From the NCBI RefSeq assembly GCF_009720825.1, contig NZ_WNKY01000019.1, forward strand, positions 1-64,000: 64,000 nt of DNA. Reading direction: 5' to 3'. Below, piece after piece: positions 16,372 to 26,016 of this stretch (within the stretch, counting starts at the first letter, position 1; each line of letters begins with the position of its first letter). Under the pieces are notes generated by a model, which searched no databases, was not told where the DNA came from, and saw nothing but the letters and a program-made list of their open reading frames with translations. This stretch comes from Duganella radicis (GTDB lineage: Bacteria; Pseudomonadota; Gammaproteobacteria; Burkholderiales; Burkholderiaceae_D). The position numbers were made by a program, and so were the translations under genes.

Positions 16372-18753
16372 TCAGAACTTCACGTACAGGCGGCCGAAGT
16401 AAGACGCGCCGTTCAGGCCGAACTGCACCGACTCGTACTTGAAGCCGTTGTCGGTTTCATCCGGATTCTGCGTGCTTGGATGCACGTTGAAGATGTTGTT
16501 GCCGCCAAACGAGAACTTCATGTTCTTGTTGATGGTGTAGGTGAAGGCCAGGTCGGCCGAGGTCTTGGACTCGTAGTGCTGGTTAGGCACGCCGGCGGCG
16601 GTGCCGCTGTAGGTGCCCAGCGTCTGCGGACCGAAGTGAATGATCTTCAGATCGCTTTCCCAGGCGTTGTGCACGTAGTTGAAGCCCAGCGTCGCCTTCG
16701 AGCGCGGCGCGCCTTGCTCGATGTACAGGCGCTCCTTCTCCGACAGCAGCACATCCTCATAGCCGCGCAGCGAGGCCGGCGCGTGGATGCCGGTCACCTC
16801 GGTCTTGCTGACGTTCATGGCCAGGAAGGTGGTCAGCTTGTCGGCGCCGAAGCTGGCCTTGTGCGAGGCGGTCAGGTCCAGGCCCTTGGTCTTGGTGTCG
16901 ACCGAGTTGACGAAGAACTGCGCCTGTCCCACGCCCAGCGTCGCCAGTTTGGCGGCCAGGTCAGGATAATTGGTGTCGTCGAAGCGGCCCGACAGCACGA
17001 TGCGGTCCTTGATCTTGATCTGGTACAGGTCGGCGGTGACCGACACGGCCTGGGTCGGCGTCCAGGTCGAGCCCAGCGTGAAACTGGTCGACTTTTCTTC
17101 CTTCAGCTTGGGAATGCCGGCCAGGTTGGTGACCGCGCTGTTGTTCGGCGCCAGCACCACGTCGGTCGGCACGCCGCCGATGAAGTCGGTGAAGGTCGAC
17201 GAGAAGTACATCTGTTGCAGCGACGGCGCGCGGAAGCCGGTCGAGGCCGAGCCGCGCAGCAGCACCGCCGGCGCCACGCGCCAGCTGCCGGCCAGCTTGC
17301 CGGTGGTGGTCGAGCCGAAGTCGCTGTACTTCTCGTAGCGCACCGCGCCCTGCGCCTTGACGGTGTCGGTCAGGTCCGCCTCCAGGTCGAGGTAGGCCGC
17401 CACGCTGTGGCGGTTGGCGTCCACCTGGTCGGCCGGCTGGAAGCCGGGGAAGCCCTGGCTGCCGGCGTTGCCGCCGACGCCGACGCCGTCGGCGTCGATG
17501 TAGGAGCCCGGTTCGCCGGCGTAGATCTTGTAATTCTCGTGGCGGTATTCGCCGCCGAAGGCGACGTTCAGGCCACGGCCGACCAGGCCTTCAAAGTAGC
17601 GGTTGAAGTCGAGGTTGGTGGTCAGCTGTTCAAACTGGAAGCCGCCGGCGTTGAAGCTGGTCGGGCTCACGCCCTTGCCGCCGGCCAGCAGATCCTTGTT
17701 GGCGATCGACGCGTTCAGCGTGTTGCTGATGTCGTAGATCATCTTGTTCTTGCCGTAGGTCTGCGACAGGTCCATATTCCACTCGCCCAGCTGGTTGCGG
17801 TGGCCGAGGATGGCGTACTGGTCGTCGATCTGCGCGTTGATGAACGGCACGAAGCCGTTCGGGTACATGGCGGCCGAGTTGCGCGACGGGATGTCGTCGC
17901 TGCCGATGCCGCCGCGCGCCCACGCGCCCGACGAGGCGTCGCGGCTTTGCGCGCCGGCCGTGAAGTACAGGCGGCCGGTGCCGGTGGTCGGCAATTCACC
18001 GTTCAGGTAAATGGTCTGGTTCTTGGTCTTGCTGTCGCCGATGGTGCGCGGGTTGTCGGCGTCGGCGCGGTTGGAGCGGCCGCGGTCCAGATATTCGCCG
18101 GTGATGCCGAGCACGCCGTTATTGCCGATCTCAAAGCCGCAGTAGGCCGAGGCCAGATAGTTCTTGCCGTCGCGCTTGCTGTATTCGCTGAAGCCGGCCA
18201 CCGCCTCGCAGCCCTTGGATTTTTTCAGGCCGATGTCCATCACGCCGGCAATCGCGTCCGAGCCGTACTGGGCGGCGGCGCCGTCGCGCAGCACTTGCAC
18301 ATCCTTGATGGCCAGCATCGGGATGGCGTTCATGTCGGTGCCGGTGTTGCCGCGGTTGCGCGCGCCGAACAGGTTGACCAGCGCGGTGGTGTGGCGGCGC
18401 TTGCCGTTCACCAGCACCAGGGTCTGGTCCGAGCCCAGGCCGCGCAGGGCGGCGGAGTCGACCAGGTCGGCGCCGTCGGAGCCGGTCTGGCGGGTCGAGT
18501 TGAACGACGGCGAGATGTAAGTCAGGGTCTGGGCCAGGTCGAACTGGCCGCCGCTCTCGGCGGTTTTGGCCAGCGGGATCACGTCGACCGGCACCGTGGT
18601 ATCAGTGGCCGAACTGGTGGCGCGGCGCGAGCCGACGATGCTGACCGATTGCATCGAATTATCCTGTGCGTAGGTCTCAGTGGTCAGGGCCAGGGTGCTG
18701 GCGCCATACAGGCTGAGCAAGACGGCTTTACGTAAGGTGGTATTGGTGAACAC
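16372..18753 (-). CDS. TonB-dependent outer-membrane receptor
   Basis: A 793-residue TonB-dependent receptor. It has a signal peptide ending near TYAQ, a possible TonB box in SMQSVSIVGSR, a plug domain (about 50-170) with DSAALRGLGSDQTLVLVNGKR and VQVLRDGAAAQYGSDAIAGV, and a 22-strand barrel ending in the aromatic YVKF. The barrel contains the receptor motif GFRAPS. The ligand cannot be read from sequence; no siderophore, heme or sugar genes flank it. A PhzF-like gene lies upstream on the same strand after 122 bases that contain a GCGTGCA...TGCACGC inverted repeat. Confidence 0.9.
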   Translation of the reverse strand: MFTNTTLRKAVLLSLYGASTLALTTETYAQDNSMQSVSIVGSRRATSSATDTTVPVDVIPLAKTAESGGQFDLAQTLTYISPSFNSTRQTGSDGADLVDSAALRGLGSDQTLVLVNGKRRHTTALVNLFGARNRGNTGTDMNAIPMLAIKDVQVLRDGAAAQYGSDAIAGVMDIGLKKSKGCEAVAGFSEYSKRDGKNYLASAYCGFEIGNNGVLGITGEYLDRGRSNRADADNPRTIGDSKTKNQTIYLNGELPTTGTGRLYFTAGAQSRDASSGAWARGGIGSDDIPSRNSAAMYPNGFVPFINAQIDDQYAILGHRNQLGEWNMDLSQTYGKNKMIYDISNTLNASIANKDLLAGGKGVSPTSFNAGGFQFEQLTTNLDFNRYFEGLVGRGLNVAFGGEYRHENYKIYAGEPGSYIDADGVGVGGNAGSQGFPGFQPADQVDANRHSVAAYLDLEADLTDTVKAQGAVRYEKYSDFGSTTTGKLAGSWRVAPAVLLRGSASTGFRAPSLQQMYFSSTFTDFIGGVPTDVVLAPNNSAVTNLAGIPKLKEEKSTSFTLGSTWTPTQAVSVTADLYQIKIKDRIVLSGRFDDTNYPDLAAKLATLGVGQAQFFVNSVDTKTKGLDLTASHKASFGADKLTTFLAMNVSKTEVTGIHAPASLRGYEDVLLSEKERLYIEQGAPRSKATLGFNYVHNAWESDLKIIHFGPQTLGTYSGTAAGVPNQHYESKTSADLAFTYTINKNMKFSFGGNNIFNVHPSTQNPDETDNGFKYESVQFGLNGASYFGRLYVKF

Positions 18754-18824
18754 GTGTCGTCTCCCATGAAAAATTTGATTCTATGCAAATTGGTCATATA
18801 GACAGGTGTTTTTGTAGCAAGAAT

Positions 18825-18857
18825 GCGTGCAAACATTATTTTCTGTTGTATGCACGC
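18825..18857. promoter_or_regulatory. inverted repeat upstream of the TonB receptor
   Basis: GCGTGCA (18825-18831) and TGCACGC (18851-18857) form a 7-bp inverted repeat with a 19-base AT-rich spacer, about 72 bases before the receptor start. It could be an operator for an unknown regulator. Confidence 0.3.
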
Positions 18858-18875
18858 GCCATCTCCGGGTTTCCC

Positions 18876-19673
18876 TTACGTACTGCTACGCAGCTCGGTC
18901 CGGCCACCGATTAAAACCTGTTCATCGTGCAATTCGGTGCGCAAGCGGCACGGCATGCCAAGGTTGGCCCCTTGGTACAGCGTGATGCCGGTTTGCAAGT
19001 GAACGGTGAGCGCGCCGGCCGCCACGCCGGTGGCGCCGTCCTCGGCGGCCGGATGCAGGTGGTTGAGATTGCGCCCCTCCAGCGCGCCATCCGGGCGGCG
19101 GCACCAGACATAGCAGCCGCTGACGCCGTGCTGCTGGCCCCAGTCGCTGATGGCATGCAGATCCGGCCTGAGGGCGTGCAAGGCGGCGCTGTCGGCCACC
19201 TCCAACAGCAGCTTGGGGCTGCCGACCGAGGCGATCACCGGCGGCGAGACCAGCGCGATGCCGGGCGCGGCCAGCAGGCGGCCCGGCAGTTCCGGCGTGA
19301 TCGCCACCGCCGGCGCCGCTTGCGGCGATAGCCGGATGTAGACCTCACCTTCTTGCATCAACAAGGTCAGCCTCTGTCCGCGCAGTGCGGTACGCACTTC
19401 CAGCCGTGGCTGCGCCGGCGACAGCAGCACGCGCGCCGCTGCCAGCGTGGCATGCAGGCACAGCGGGCTGCGCATGTGCGGGTAGAAATAGTCCAGCACG
19501 ATGTCGCCATCCCCGCTGCGGTCGATGAACACGCAGGCCGGCTTGCGGCGCGCCCTGGCAAATTGCTGGCGCTGTTCAGCGCTGCTGTGGGCGTGCCGGA
19601 CCACGAGGGCGGCATTGCCGCCGCCCGCCGCTATGCCAAAGCACAACAGTTCCTGCACGCAGGTTTCTTGCAT
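18876..19673 (-). CDS. PhzF family protein
   Basis: A 265-residue member of the PhzF/YddE isomerase fold family. The two-lobed pattern is visible: GGGNAALVV near residue 17-25 (usually GNPAAVV), CLHATLAAARVL in place of GHATLAAA, and HPAAEDGATGVAAGAL in place of the EDPxTGSA motif of the second lobe. PhzF in phenazine synthesis is an isomerase; most homologues are of unknown substrate. The ATG at 19673 has a G-rich binding site; longer frames upstream run antisense into the next gene and are rejected. No phenazine genes are nearby, so a phenazine role is unlikely. It is divergent from the hydrolase gene. Confidence 0.82.
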   Translation of the reverse strand: MQETCVQELLCFGIAAGGGNAALVVRHAHSSAEQRQQFARARRKPACVFIDRSGDGDIVLDYFYPHMRSPLCLHATLAAARVLLSPAQPRLEVRTALRGQRLTLLMQEGEVYIRLSPQAAPAVAITPELPGRLLAAPGIALVSPPVIASVGSPKLLLEVADSAALHALRPDLHAISDWGQQHGVSGCYVWCRRPDGALEGRNLNHLHPAAEDGATGVAAGALTVHLQTGITLYQGANLGMPCRLRTELHDEQVLIGGRTELRSST

Positions 19674-19772
19674 TCTGATCCCCCGAATCCGCACTTCATC
19701 GCATTCCTGCGGCCGCGCGTTGCAGCAAATGCAAGAATGCCGGCACATCAAACATAAAAGGGAAACATCATA

Positions 19773-20567
19773 ATGCGTAACGCCATTTTCGTTCTGGGCC
19801 TGATGGCAGCCGCACCCGCCATGGCGGCGCTGGCCGTCACCACACTGATCGACGGCCGCAAGGTGGAGTGTGTGGCGCTGAAAAATCCATCCGCCCCGGT
19901 CACGGTGGTGTTCGAGAACGGTTCGCGCGCCACGGTCGACAAGTGGGACAAGGTGATCGAGGGCGTCGCGCCGCAAGCCTCCGTGTTTGCCTACAACCGT
20001 CCCGGCTACGGCAAGAGCGAGGACACGGCCGCGCCGCGCGATGGCCTGACCATCGTCGAAGAACTGCGCCGCAACCTCAGGCATGAAGGCATGCAGCCGC
20101 CGTACATCCTGGTCGGCCACTCGCTGGGCGGGCTGTACGTGCAGCTGTTCGCCAAGCGGCATCCGGACGAGGTGGCGGGCATCGTGCTGGTGGATGCGCT
20201 GTACCCGCGCGTCATCAAAAAACAGGAAGACTTTCCGCTGCTGACGCGGGCCGGCGCATGGCTGTTCTTCTCCGGCACCGTGCGCAAGGAAATCGGCAGC
20301 ATCCACGAAACCGGCGAACAAGTGCTGGCGCAGGGCGATATCGACAACAAACCCATGATCCGCCTGGTCAACCAGCCCAAGGGCGCGACGGCGGTGCCGG
20401 TCGATTTCGGCGTCGTCAGCAGCGACCCGCAAACCATCACCTTCGTCCGCGCCATGTACCCGCAAGCCAAAACAGTGGTGGTCGACTCCGACCACCAGAT
20501 GCAAACCGCCTCGCCCGAGGTCGTGGTTCAAGCCATCAACGACATCATCGCCGCACAACGCAAATAA
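19773..20567 (+). CDS. exported alpha/beta hydrolase
   Basis: A 264-residue alpha/beta hydrolase with a signal peptide (MRNAIFVLGLMAAAPAMAA). The nucleophile elbow GHSLGG is near residue 114, the oxyanion-region segment YNRPGYGKSE precedes it, and the probable His is in VDSDHQMQ. It should act in the periplasm, but the substrate is unknown. AGGGAA lies about nine bases before the ATG. dnaE2 begins 36 bases after its stop, but a LexA box in that gap shows dnaE2 has its own promoter. Confidence 0.85.
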   Translation: MRNAIFVLGLMAAAPAMAALAVTTLIDGRKVECVALKNPSAPVTVVFENGSRATVDKWDKVIEGVAPQASVFAYNRPGYGKSEDTAAPRDGLTIVEELRRNLRHEGMQPPYILVGHSLGGLYVQLFAKRHPDEVAGIVLVDALYPRVIKKQEDFPLLTRAGAWLFFSGTVRKEIGSIHETGEQVLAQGDIDNKPMIRLVNQPKGATAVPVDFGVVSSDPQTITFVRAMYPQAKTVVVDSDHQMQTASPEVVVQAINDIIAAQRK

Positions 20568-20574
20568 CTTGATA

Positions 20575-20600
20575 GAATACTGTATAAAAACACAGTATTC
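20575..20600 (+). promoter_or_regulatory. LexA box (SOS operator) of dnaE2
   Basis: The arms GAATACTGT (20575-20583) and ACAGTATTC (20592-20600) form a perfect 9-bp inverted repeat around an 8-base AT-rich centre. The core CTGT-N8-ACAG is the LexA consensus of beta- and gammaproteobacteria. It ends 3 bases before the dnaE2 start codon, so bound LexA would block transcription. A -35-like TTGATA is at 20569-20574. Confidence 0.92.
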
Positions 20601-20603
20601 ATC

Positions 20604-23600
20604 ATGAGCACCTTGCCCCCCACCGGACTGCCGGCCTATGCCGAGCTGTTCTGTTTATCGAATTTCTCCTTCCTCCACGGCGCCTCGCGGGCCGAGGAGC
20701 TGGTGGCGCGCGCCGCGCAGCTGGATTACGCGGCGCTGGCGATCACCGATGAATGCTCGCTGGCCGGCGTAGTGCGTGCTCACGCCGAGGCTAAAACGGC
20801 GCAATTTCCGCTGATCATAGGCAGCTATTTCCGGCTGACCAATCCGGATGGCTCGCCCGGCCCGTCCTTCGTTGCGTTGGCGCGGAACAAGGATGGCTAC
20901 GGCAATCTGTGCGAATTGATCACCATCGCCCGCAACCGCGTGGCCAAGGGCAGCTACCTGCTGACGCCGGCCGATCTGGCCGCGCCGCCGCCCAAATTCG
21001 CGCACCTGCAAGGCTTGCCGGACTGCCTGCTGATCCTGCTGCCCGACTATCCGGCCCACCGGCCGGAAGACGTGGACCAGTTGCACGCGCAGGCGGCGTG
21101 GATGGAGGCGACCTTCCCCGGCCGCGCGTGGATGGGCCTGAACCTGCTGCTGCGCTCCTTCGACGAGGCCCACCGGCTCAGCATTGCCGAGGTGGCGGCG
21201 CAGCACCGGATGGCGGTGGTGGCGGTCGGCCATGTGTGCATGCACGTGCGTTCGCGCAAGCCCTTGCAGGACACCATGACCGCCATCCGCATCGGCAAGC
21301 CGGTGGGCGAGTGCGGCTACGCGCTGGCGCAGAACGCCGAGCAGCATCTGCGCCCGCGCATGCAGCTGGCCAACCTGTATCCGCGCGCGGCGCTGGATGA
21401 AACCGTGCGCATCGCGCAACTGTGCACATTCAATTTGCAGCAACTGCGCTACGAATATCCGCACGAGCTGATCCCGCCCGGCCATACGCCCGCCAGCTAT
21501 CTGCGGCAGGAAGTGGAGCAGGGGCTGCTGGAGCGCTGGCCTGGCGGCGAGCCGGAAAAAGTACGCGTGCAGATCGAAACCGAGTTGGCGCTGATTGCCG
21601 ATCTCAAGTACGAGGCCTACTTCCTCACCGTGTATGACATCGTCCGGTTTGCAAGATCGCAAGGCATCCTTTGCCAGGGACGGGGATCGGCTGCCAACTC
21701 GGCGGTGTGTTATGTCCTGGGCGTGACGGCGGTCGACCCTGCGCGCGGCACGCTGCTGATGGGGCGCTTCATTTCGAAGGAACGCAATGAGCCGCCCGAC
21801 ATCGACGTCGACTTTGAGCACCAGCGGCGTGAGGAAGTGATCCAGTACATCTACGAAAAATACGGCCACGACCGCGCGGCGCTGGCGGCTGTCGTCATCA
21901 GCTACCGGCCTAAAAGCGCGCTGCGCGACAGCGGCAAGGCCCTGGGCGTGGACCTGGCCATCGTTGAAAAGGTCTGCGCCTCCCAGCGTTGGTTCGACAG
22001 CAAGCATGACCTGATCGGGCGGCTGGCCGAGTGCGGGCTCGATCCGGCGTCGCAGCTGGCGCAACAGTGGGCGGCGCTCGCTTACGCCTTGCTGGGCTTC
22101 CCGCGCCATTTGTCGCAGCATCCCGGCGGTTTCGTGATCTCGCATGAAAAGCTGACGCGGCTGGTGCCGATCGAGGCGGCCACCATGGATGGCCGCTACG
22201 TCATCCAGTGGGATAAGGATGATCTGGAAGAGCTGGGCCTGATGAAGGTGGACGTGCTGGCGCTGGGCATGTTGTCGGCCTTGCGGCGCGCGCTCGATTT
22301 GCTGGAGCGGCGCAGCGGACGGAAAATGAGCCTGTACCAGATCCCGCCGGAAGATCCCGCCACCTACGCGATGATGTGCGAAGCCGATACCATCGGCGTG
22401 TTCCAGATCGAGTCGCGCGCGCAAATGAGCATGCTGCCGCGCTTGCGGCCCAGGGAGTTTTACGATCTGGTGATCGAGGTGGCGATTGTGCGGCCGGGGC
22501 CGATACAGGGCGGCATGGTGCATCCCTATCTGCAACGGCGCATGGGCTTGCAGGAAATCGACTGTCCGCCGGGGCTGGAAGAGGCGTTGGGGCGCACATT
22601 GGGCGTGCCCATCTTTCAGGAGCAGGTGATGCAGATCGCCATGATCGCGGCCGGCTTCACCGAGGGCGAGGCGGATGACTTGCGGCGCGCGATGGCGGCC
22701 TGGAAGCGCAAGGGCGGCGTCGACAAATACCAGGACCGCATCATTGACGGCATGACCGAACGCGGATACGACCTGGCATTTGCCCAGGCCATCTGCGAGC
22801 AGATCAAAGGCTTTGGCGAATATGGATTCCCGGAGTCGCACTCGGCCAGCTTTGCCTTGTTGACGTATTCCAGCTCCTGGATCAAATGCCATGAGCCGGC
22901 CGTGTTCCTGTGCGCGCTGCTCAACAGCCAGCCGATGGGTTTCTACAGCCCGTCGCAACTGGTGCAGGACGCCAAACGCCACGGCGTGGTGGTGCGCGAA
23001 ATTGACGTCACCGTCAGCGGCTGGGAAACCTCGCTGGAGGAGCCGGCCGGCAAGCGTGGCCAGCCTGCGGTGCGGCTCGGCCTGAATATGCTGAAAGGGA
23101 TGAGCGCCGAAGCGGCGGCGCGGATCGAGCGCGCGCGTGCGGAGCACCCGTTCGCCAGCGTGGCCGACCTCGCGCGGCGCGCCGATCTAGACCGTCACGC
23201 GCTGCACGTGCTGGCCGGCGGCGATGCGCTGCGCAACCTGTCCGGCCATCGCCGCCAAGCCCTGTGGCAGGCGGTCGGCGCGGTGCCCGACAAGGATCTG
23301 CTGCGCCCGACCGCGCCGGACGAGGAAACGCCGCGGCTGCCAGCCCCCAGCGAAGGCGAGGACATCCTCGGCGACTACCGCTCGCACGGCCTGACACTGC
23401 GCCGCCACCCGGTCGCGCTGCTGCGGCCGACCTTGCTCAAGCACCGCTTCATGCCGGCCGAGGTGCTCAACACCTACACCAGCAACATGGTGGCGCGCGC
23501 CTGCGGCATGGTCACGGTGCGCCAGCGCCCGGGCACCGCCAAGGGCGTGATCTTCATGACACTGGAGGATGAAACCGGCAGCGTCAACGTCATCATCTGG

Positions 23601-23768
23601 CCGGCCCTGCTGGAACAGCAGCGGCGCGAAGTGCTGAGCGCGCCGCTGCTGGGGGTGTATGGCGTGTGGCAGCAGGAGGGCATGGTGCGCCACCTGGTCG
23701 CCAAGCGGCTGGTCGACATGAGCCACCTGCTGGGCCGGCTGCCGACCGTCAGCCGCGATTTTTGCTAG
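20604..23768 (+). CDS. dnaE2: error-prone DNA polymerase DnaE2
   Basis: A 1054-residue C-family polymerase of the DnaE2 (ImuC) type, the length usual for that class. It has an N-terminal PHP domain (FSFLHGASRAEELV, about residues 15-85), the polymerase core with the catalytic aspartates in PPDIDVDFEHQRRE (near residue 400), helix-hairpin-helix elements and a C-terminal OB fold. The enzyme performs mutagenic translesion synthesis with ImuA and ImuB after DNA damage. The perfect LexA box overlapping its promoter confirms SOS control. In most related genomes it sits directly after imuB; here imuB ends about 19.6 kb upstream. Confidence 0.96.
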   Translation: MSTLPPTGLPAYAELFCLSNFSFLHGASRAEELVARAAQLDYAALAITDECSLAGVVRAHAEAKTAQFPLIIGSYFRLTNPDGSPGPSFVALARNKDGYGNLCELITIARNRVAKGSYLLTPADLAAPPPKFAHLQGLPDCLLILLPDYPAHRPEDVDQLHAQAAWMEATFPGRAWMGLNLLLRSFDEAHRLSIAEVAAQHRMAVVAVGHVCMHVRSRKPLQDTMTAIRIGKPVGECGYALAQNAEQHLRPRMQLANLYPRAALDETVRIAQLCTFNLQQLRYEYPHELIPPGHTPASYLRQEVEQGLLERWPGGEPEKVRVQIETELALIADLKYEAYFLTVYDIVRFARSQGILCQGRGSAANSAVCYVLGVTAVDPARGTLLMGRFISKERNEPPDIDVDFEHQRREEVIQYIYEKYGHDRAALAAVVISYRPKSALRDSGKALGVDLAIVEKVCASQRWFDSKHDLIGRLAECGLDPASQLAQQWAALAYALLGFPRHLSQHPGGFVISHEKLTRLVPIEAATMDGRYVIQWDKDDLEELGLMKVDVLALGMLSALRRALDLLERRSGRKMSLYQIPPEDPATYAMMCEADTIGVFQIESRAQMSMLPRLRPREFYDLVIEVAIVRPGPIQGGMVHPYLQRRMGLQEIDCPPGLEEALGRTLGVPIFQEQVMQIAMIAAGFTEGEADDLRRAMAAWKRKGGVDKYQDRIIDGMTERGYDLAFAQAICEQIKGFGEYGFPESHSASFALLTYSSSWIKCHEPAVFLCALLNSQPMGFYSPSQLVQDAKRHGVVVREIDVTVSGWETSLEEPAGKRGQPAVRLGLNMLKGMSAEAAARIERARAEHPFASVADLARRADLDRHALHVLAGGDALRNLSGHRRQALWQAVGAVPDKDLLRPTAPDEETPRLPAPSEGEDILGDYRSHGLTLRRHPVALLRPTLLKHRFMPAEVLNTYTSNMVARACGMVTVRQRPGTAKGVIFMTLEDETGSVNVIIWPALLEQQRREVLSAPLLGVYGVWQQEGMVRHLVAKRLVDMSHLLGRLPTVSRDFC

Positions 23769-23778
23769 CGCTCAGCCG

Positions 23779-24201
23779 TTAGCGATTGGCGCGCTGGCTG
23801 GCGCCGGCGTCGGTGCCGTAGTAGCTGTGCACCTGGCTGGCCCAGGTCTGGTTGGCCATGTCCGGCCAGTCATCCTTGTCGAAGCCGGGCGCCGCCTCGA
23901 TGCGCTCCTTGTCGATGTTCAGGGTGAAGCGCTTGTTGACGGTGTCCAGCGTCAGCGCTTCCCACGGCACGGCGAACAGTTTCTCGCCGATGGTCAGCAC
24001 GCCGCCATAGGCCATCACCGCGTAGGCGATCTTGCCGGTGCGCATGTCGAGCATGATTTCCTTGATCTCGCCCAAGTGCTCGTTTTTCAGGTTGTGCACG
24101 TGGTCGCCGATCAGGGTGTCGGCCCCCATCAGCTCGGGTCCGGGGCCCTTGTGGCCGTTGTCCACGTACATGCCATATTGATCACGATCTTCGTAGCTCA
24201 T
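23779..24201 (-). CDS. PRC-barrel domain protein
   Basis: A 140-residue protein with one PRC-barrel domain (about residues 25-95), seen in the pattern LIGDHVHNLKNEHLGEIKEI followed by GKIAYAVMAYGG and FAVPWEALTL. PRC barrels are small beta folds that bind RNA or proteins; stand-alone members are often stress-induced. The C-terminal tail WASQVHSYYGTD is typical of betaproteobacterial versions. There is no signal peptide. It converges on dnaE2 with a 10-base gap and diverges from pyrG. The ATG has AGGAGA seven bases upstream. Confidence 0.85.
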   Translation of the reverse strand: MSYEDRDQYGMYVDNGHKGPGPELMGADTLIGDHVHNLKNEHLGEIKEIMLDMRTGKIAYAVMAYGGVLTIGEKLFAVPWEALTLDTVNKRFTLNIDKERIEAAPGFDKDDWPDMANQTWASQVHSYYGTDAGASQRANR

Positions 24202-24345
24202 GATGCATCTCCTGTCATTAATGAGTTGTCATTCTGGTATTTCCGGCAAGCCCGGTCTGTACGGTGATGCACGCGGGAGGTGATGAATTGGCCGTTTTAG
24301 GATATAATTTCAATTTCCCGCATGTGCCGTTCGGCACCTTCCGCA

Positions 24346-26016
24346 ATGACCAAATTTGTCTTCGTCACTGGCGGCGTCGTGTCTTCCCTTGGTAAAGGGA
24401 TCGCCGCTGCTTCCCTCGCTGCGATCCTCGAATCGCGCGGCCTCAAAGTCACCATGCTCAAGCTGGACCCGTACATCAACGTCGATCCAGGCACCATGTC
24501 CCCAATGCAACACGGCGAAGTGTTCGTCACGGACGACGGCGCTGAAACCGACCTGGACCTCGGTCACTACGAGCGCTTCATCACCACCCGCATGAAGAAG
24601 GTGAACAACTTCACCACCGGTCAGATCTACGAATCGGTGATCCGCAAGGAGCGTCGCGGCGAATACCTGGGCAAGACCGTGCAGGTGATCCCGCACATCA
24701 CCAACGAAATCCAGGACTACATCCGGCGCGGCGCCGAAGGCTACGACGTGGCCCTGTGCGAAATCGGCGGCACCGTGGGCGACATCGAATCGCTGCCCTT
24801 CCTGGAAGCGGCACGTCAGCTGAGCCTGCGCGCCGGCCGCAAGAACTCGGCCTTCGTGCACCTGACCCTGGTGCCGTACATCGCCTCCGCCGGCGAACTG
24901 AAGACCAAGCCGACCCAGCACTCGGTACAGAAACTGCGCGAAATCGGCATCTCGCCGAACGCGCTGCTGTGCCGCGCCGACCGCCGCATCCCGGACGACG
25001 AGCGCGCCAAGATCTCGCTGTTCTCCAACATCGAAGAGCAGGCCGTGATTTCCGTGTGGGACGTCGACACCATCTACAAAGTGCCGCAAATGCTGCACGA
25101 CCAGGGCCTGGACGCCATCATCTGCGAAGCGCTGGACATCAATCCGGCGCCGGCCGACCTGTCGGTCTGGACCAAGCTGATCCACACGCTCGAACATCCG
25201 AAGCAGGAAGTGTCGATCGGCATGGTCGGCAAGTACGTGGAGCTGACCGAGTCGTACAAGTCGCTGACCGAAGCGCTGCGCCACGCCGGCATCCATACCG
25301 AATCCAAGGTCAACATCGAGTACATCGATTCGGAAGAAATCGAAACCACCGGCTGCGCCTCGCTGTCCAAGTACGACGCCATCCTGGTGCCGGGCGGCTT
25401 CGGCAAGCGCGGCGTGGAAGGCAAGATCATGGCGGCCCGCTTCGCCCGCGAAAACAAGATTCCCTACCTCGGCATCTGCCTCGGCATGCAAGTGGCGCTG
25501 ATCGAATACGCGCGCCACAAGGCCGGCCTGAGCGAAGCCAACTCGACCGAGTTCGACCTCGGCACCCCGCAGCCGGTGGTGGCCCTGATCGACGAATGGC
25601 AAGGCCAGGACGGCAAGGTCGAGAAACGCGACGAGAACTCCGATCTGGGCGGCACCATGCGCCTGGGCGCGCAAACCTGCGCCATCAAGCCGGGCACGCT
25701 GGCATCGGAAATCTACGGCGCGGTGGTGACCGAGCGTCACCGTCACCGTTACGAAGCCAACAACCACTACCTGCCGCGCGTGGAAGCGGCCGGCCTGGTG
25801 GTGGCGGCGCGCACCCCGACCGAAGACCTGTGCGAAATCATGGAGCTGCCACGCAGCGGCGACAACGCGCACCCTTGGTACATGGGCGTGCAGTATCACC
25901 CTGAATTCAAATCCACCCCGCGTGACGGCCACCCGCTGTTCACGTCTTACATCAAGGCGGCGCTGGCCCACAAGGCCGCAAGCGGCGCCACTGAACTGCA
26001 AGGAGAGGCGGCATGA
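24346..26016 (+). CDS. pyrG: CTP synthase
   Basis: A 556-residue CTP synthase, converting UTP, ATP and glutamine to CTP. The N-terminal synthetase domain starts FVFVTGGVVSSLGKG, with the P-loop at about residues 9-17. The C-terminal class I glutamine amidotransferase domain has the nucleophile Cys378 in GICLGMQ and the His518/Glu520 pair in YHPEF. The ATG at 24346 is chosen because the conserved start MTKFVFVTGG lies there. A TATAAT-like -10 is at 24303-24308. Its stop overlaps the kdsA start by 4 bases, the usual gene order in this bacterial class. Confidence 0.97.
   Translation: MTKFVFVTGGVVSSLGKGIAAASLAAILESRGLKVTMLKLDPYINVDPGTMSPMQHGEVFVTDDGAETDLDLGHYERFITTRMKKVNNFTTGQIYESVIRKERRGEYLGKTVQVIPHITNEIQDYIRRGAEGYDVALCEIGGTVGDIESLPFLEAARQLSLRAGRKNSAFVHLTLVPYIASAGELKTKPTQHSVQKLREIGISPNALLCRADRRIPDDERAKISLFSNIEEQAVISVWDVDTIYKVPQMLHDQGLDAIICEALDINPAPADLSVWTKLIHTLEHPKQEVSIGMVGKYVELTESYKSLTEALRHAGIHTESKVNIEYIDSEEIETTGCASLSKYDAILVPGGFGKRGVEGKIMAARFARENKIPYLGICLGMQVALIEYARHKAGLSEANSTEFDLGTPQPVVALIDEWQGQDGKVEKRDENSDLGGTMRLGAQTCAIKPGTLASEIYGAVVTERHRHRYEANNHYLPRVEAAGLVVAARTPTEDLCEIMELPRSGDNAHPWYMGVQYHPEFKSTPRDGHPLFTSYIKAALAHKAASGATELQGEAA

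Noticed and set aside
18876..20558. A single 560-residue minus-strand protein
   Set aside because: Only the part up to 19673 resembles a known family (PhzF); the rest is antisense to an exported hydrolase with its own start site.
24324..24337. Small hairpin in the pyrG leader as an attenuator
   Set aside because: The 5-bp stem has no T-run and no alternative partner, so regulation by it is not supported.
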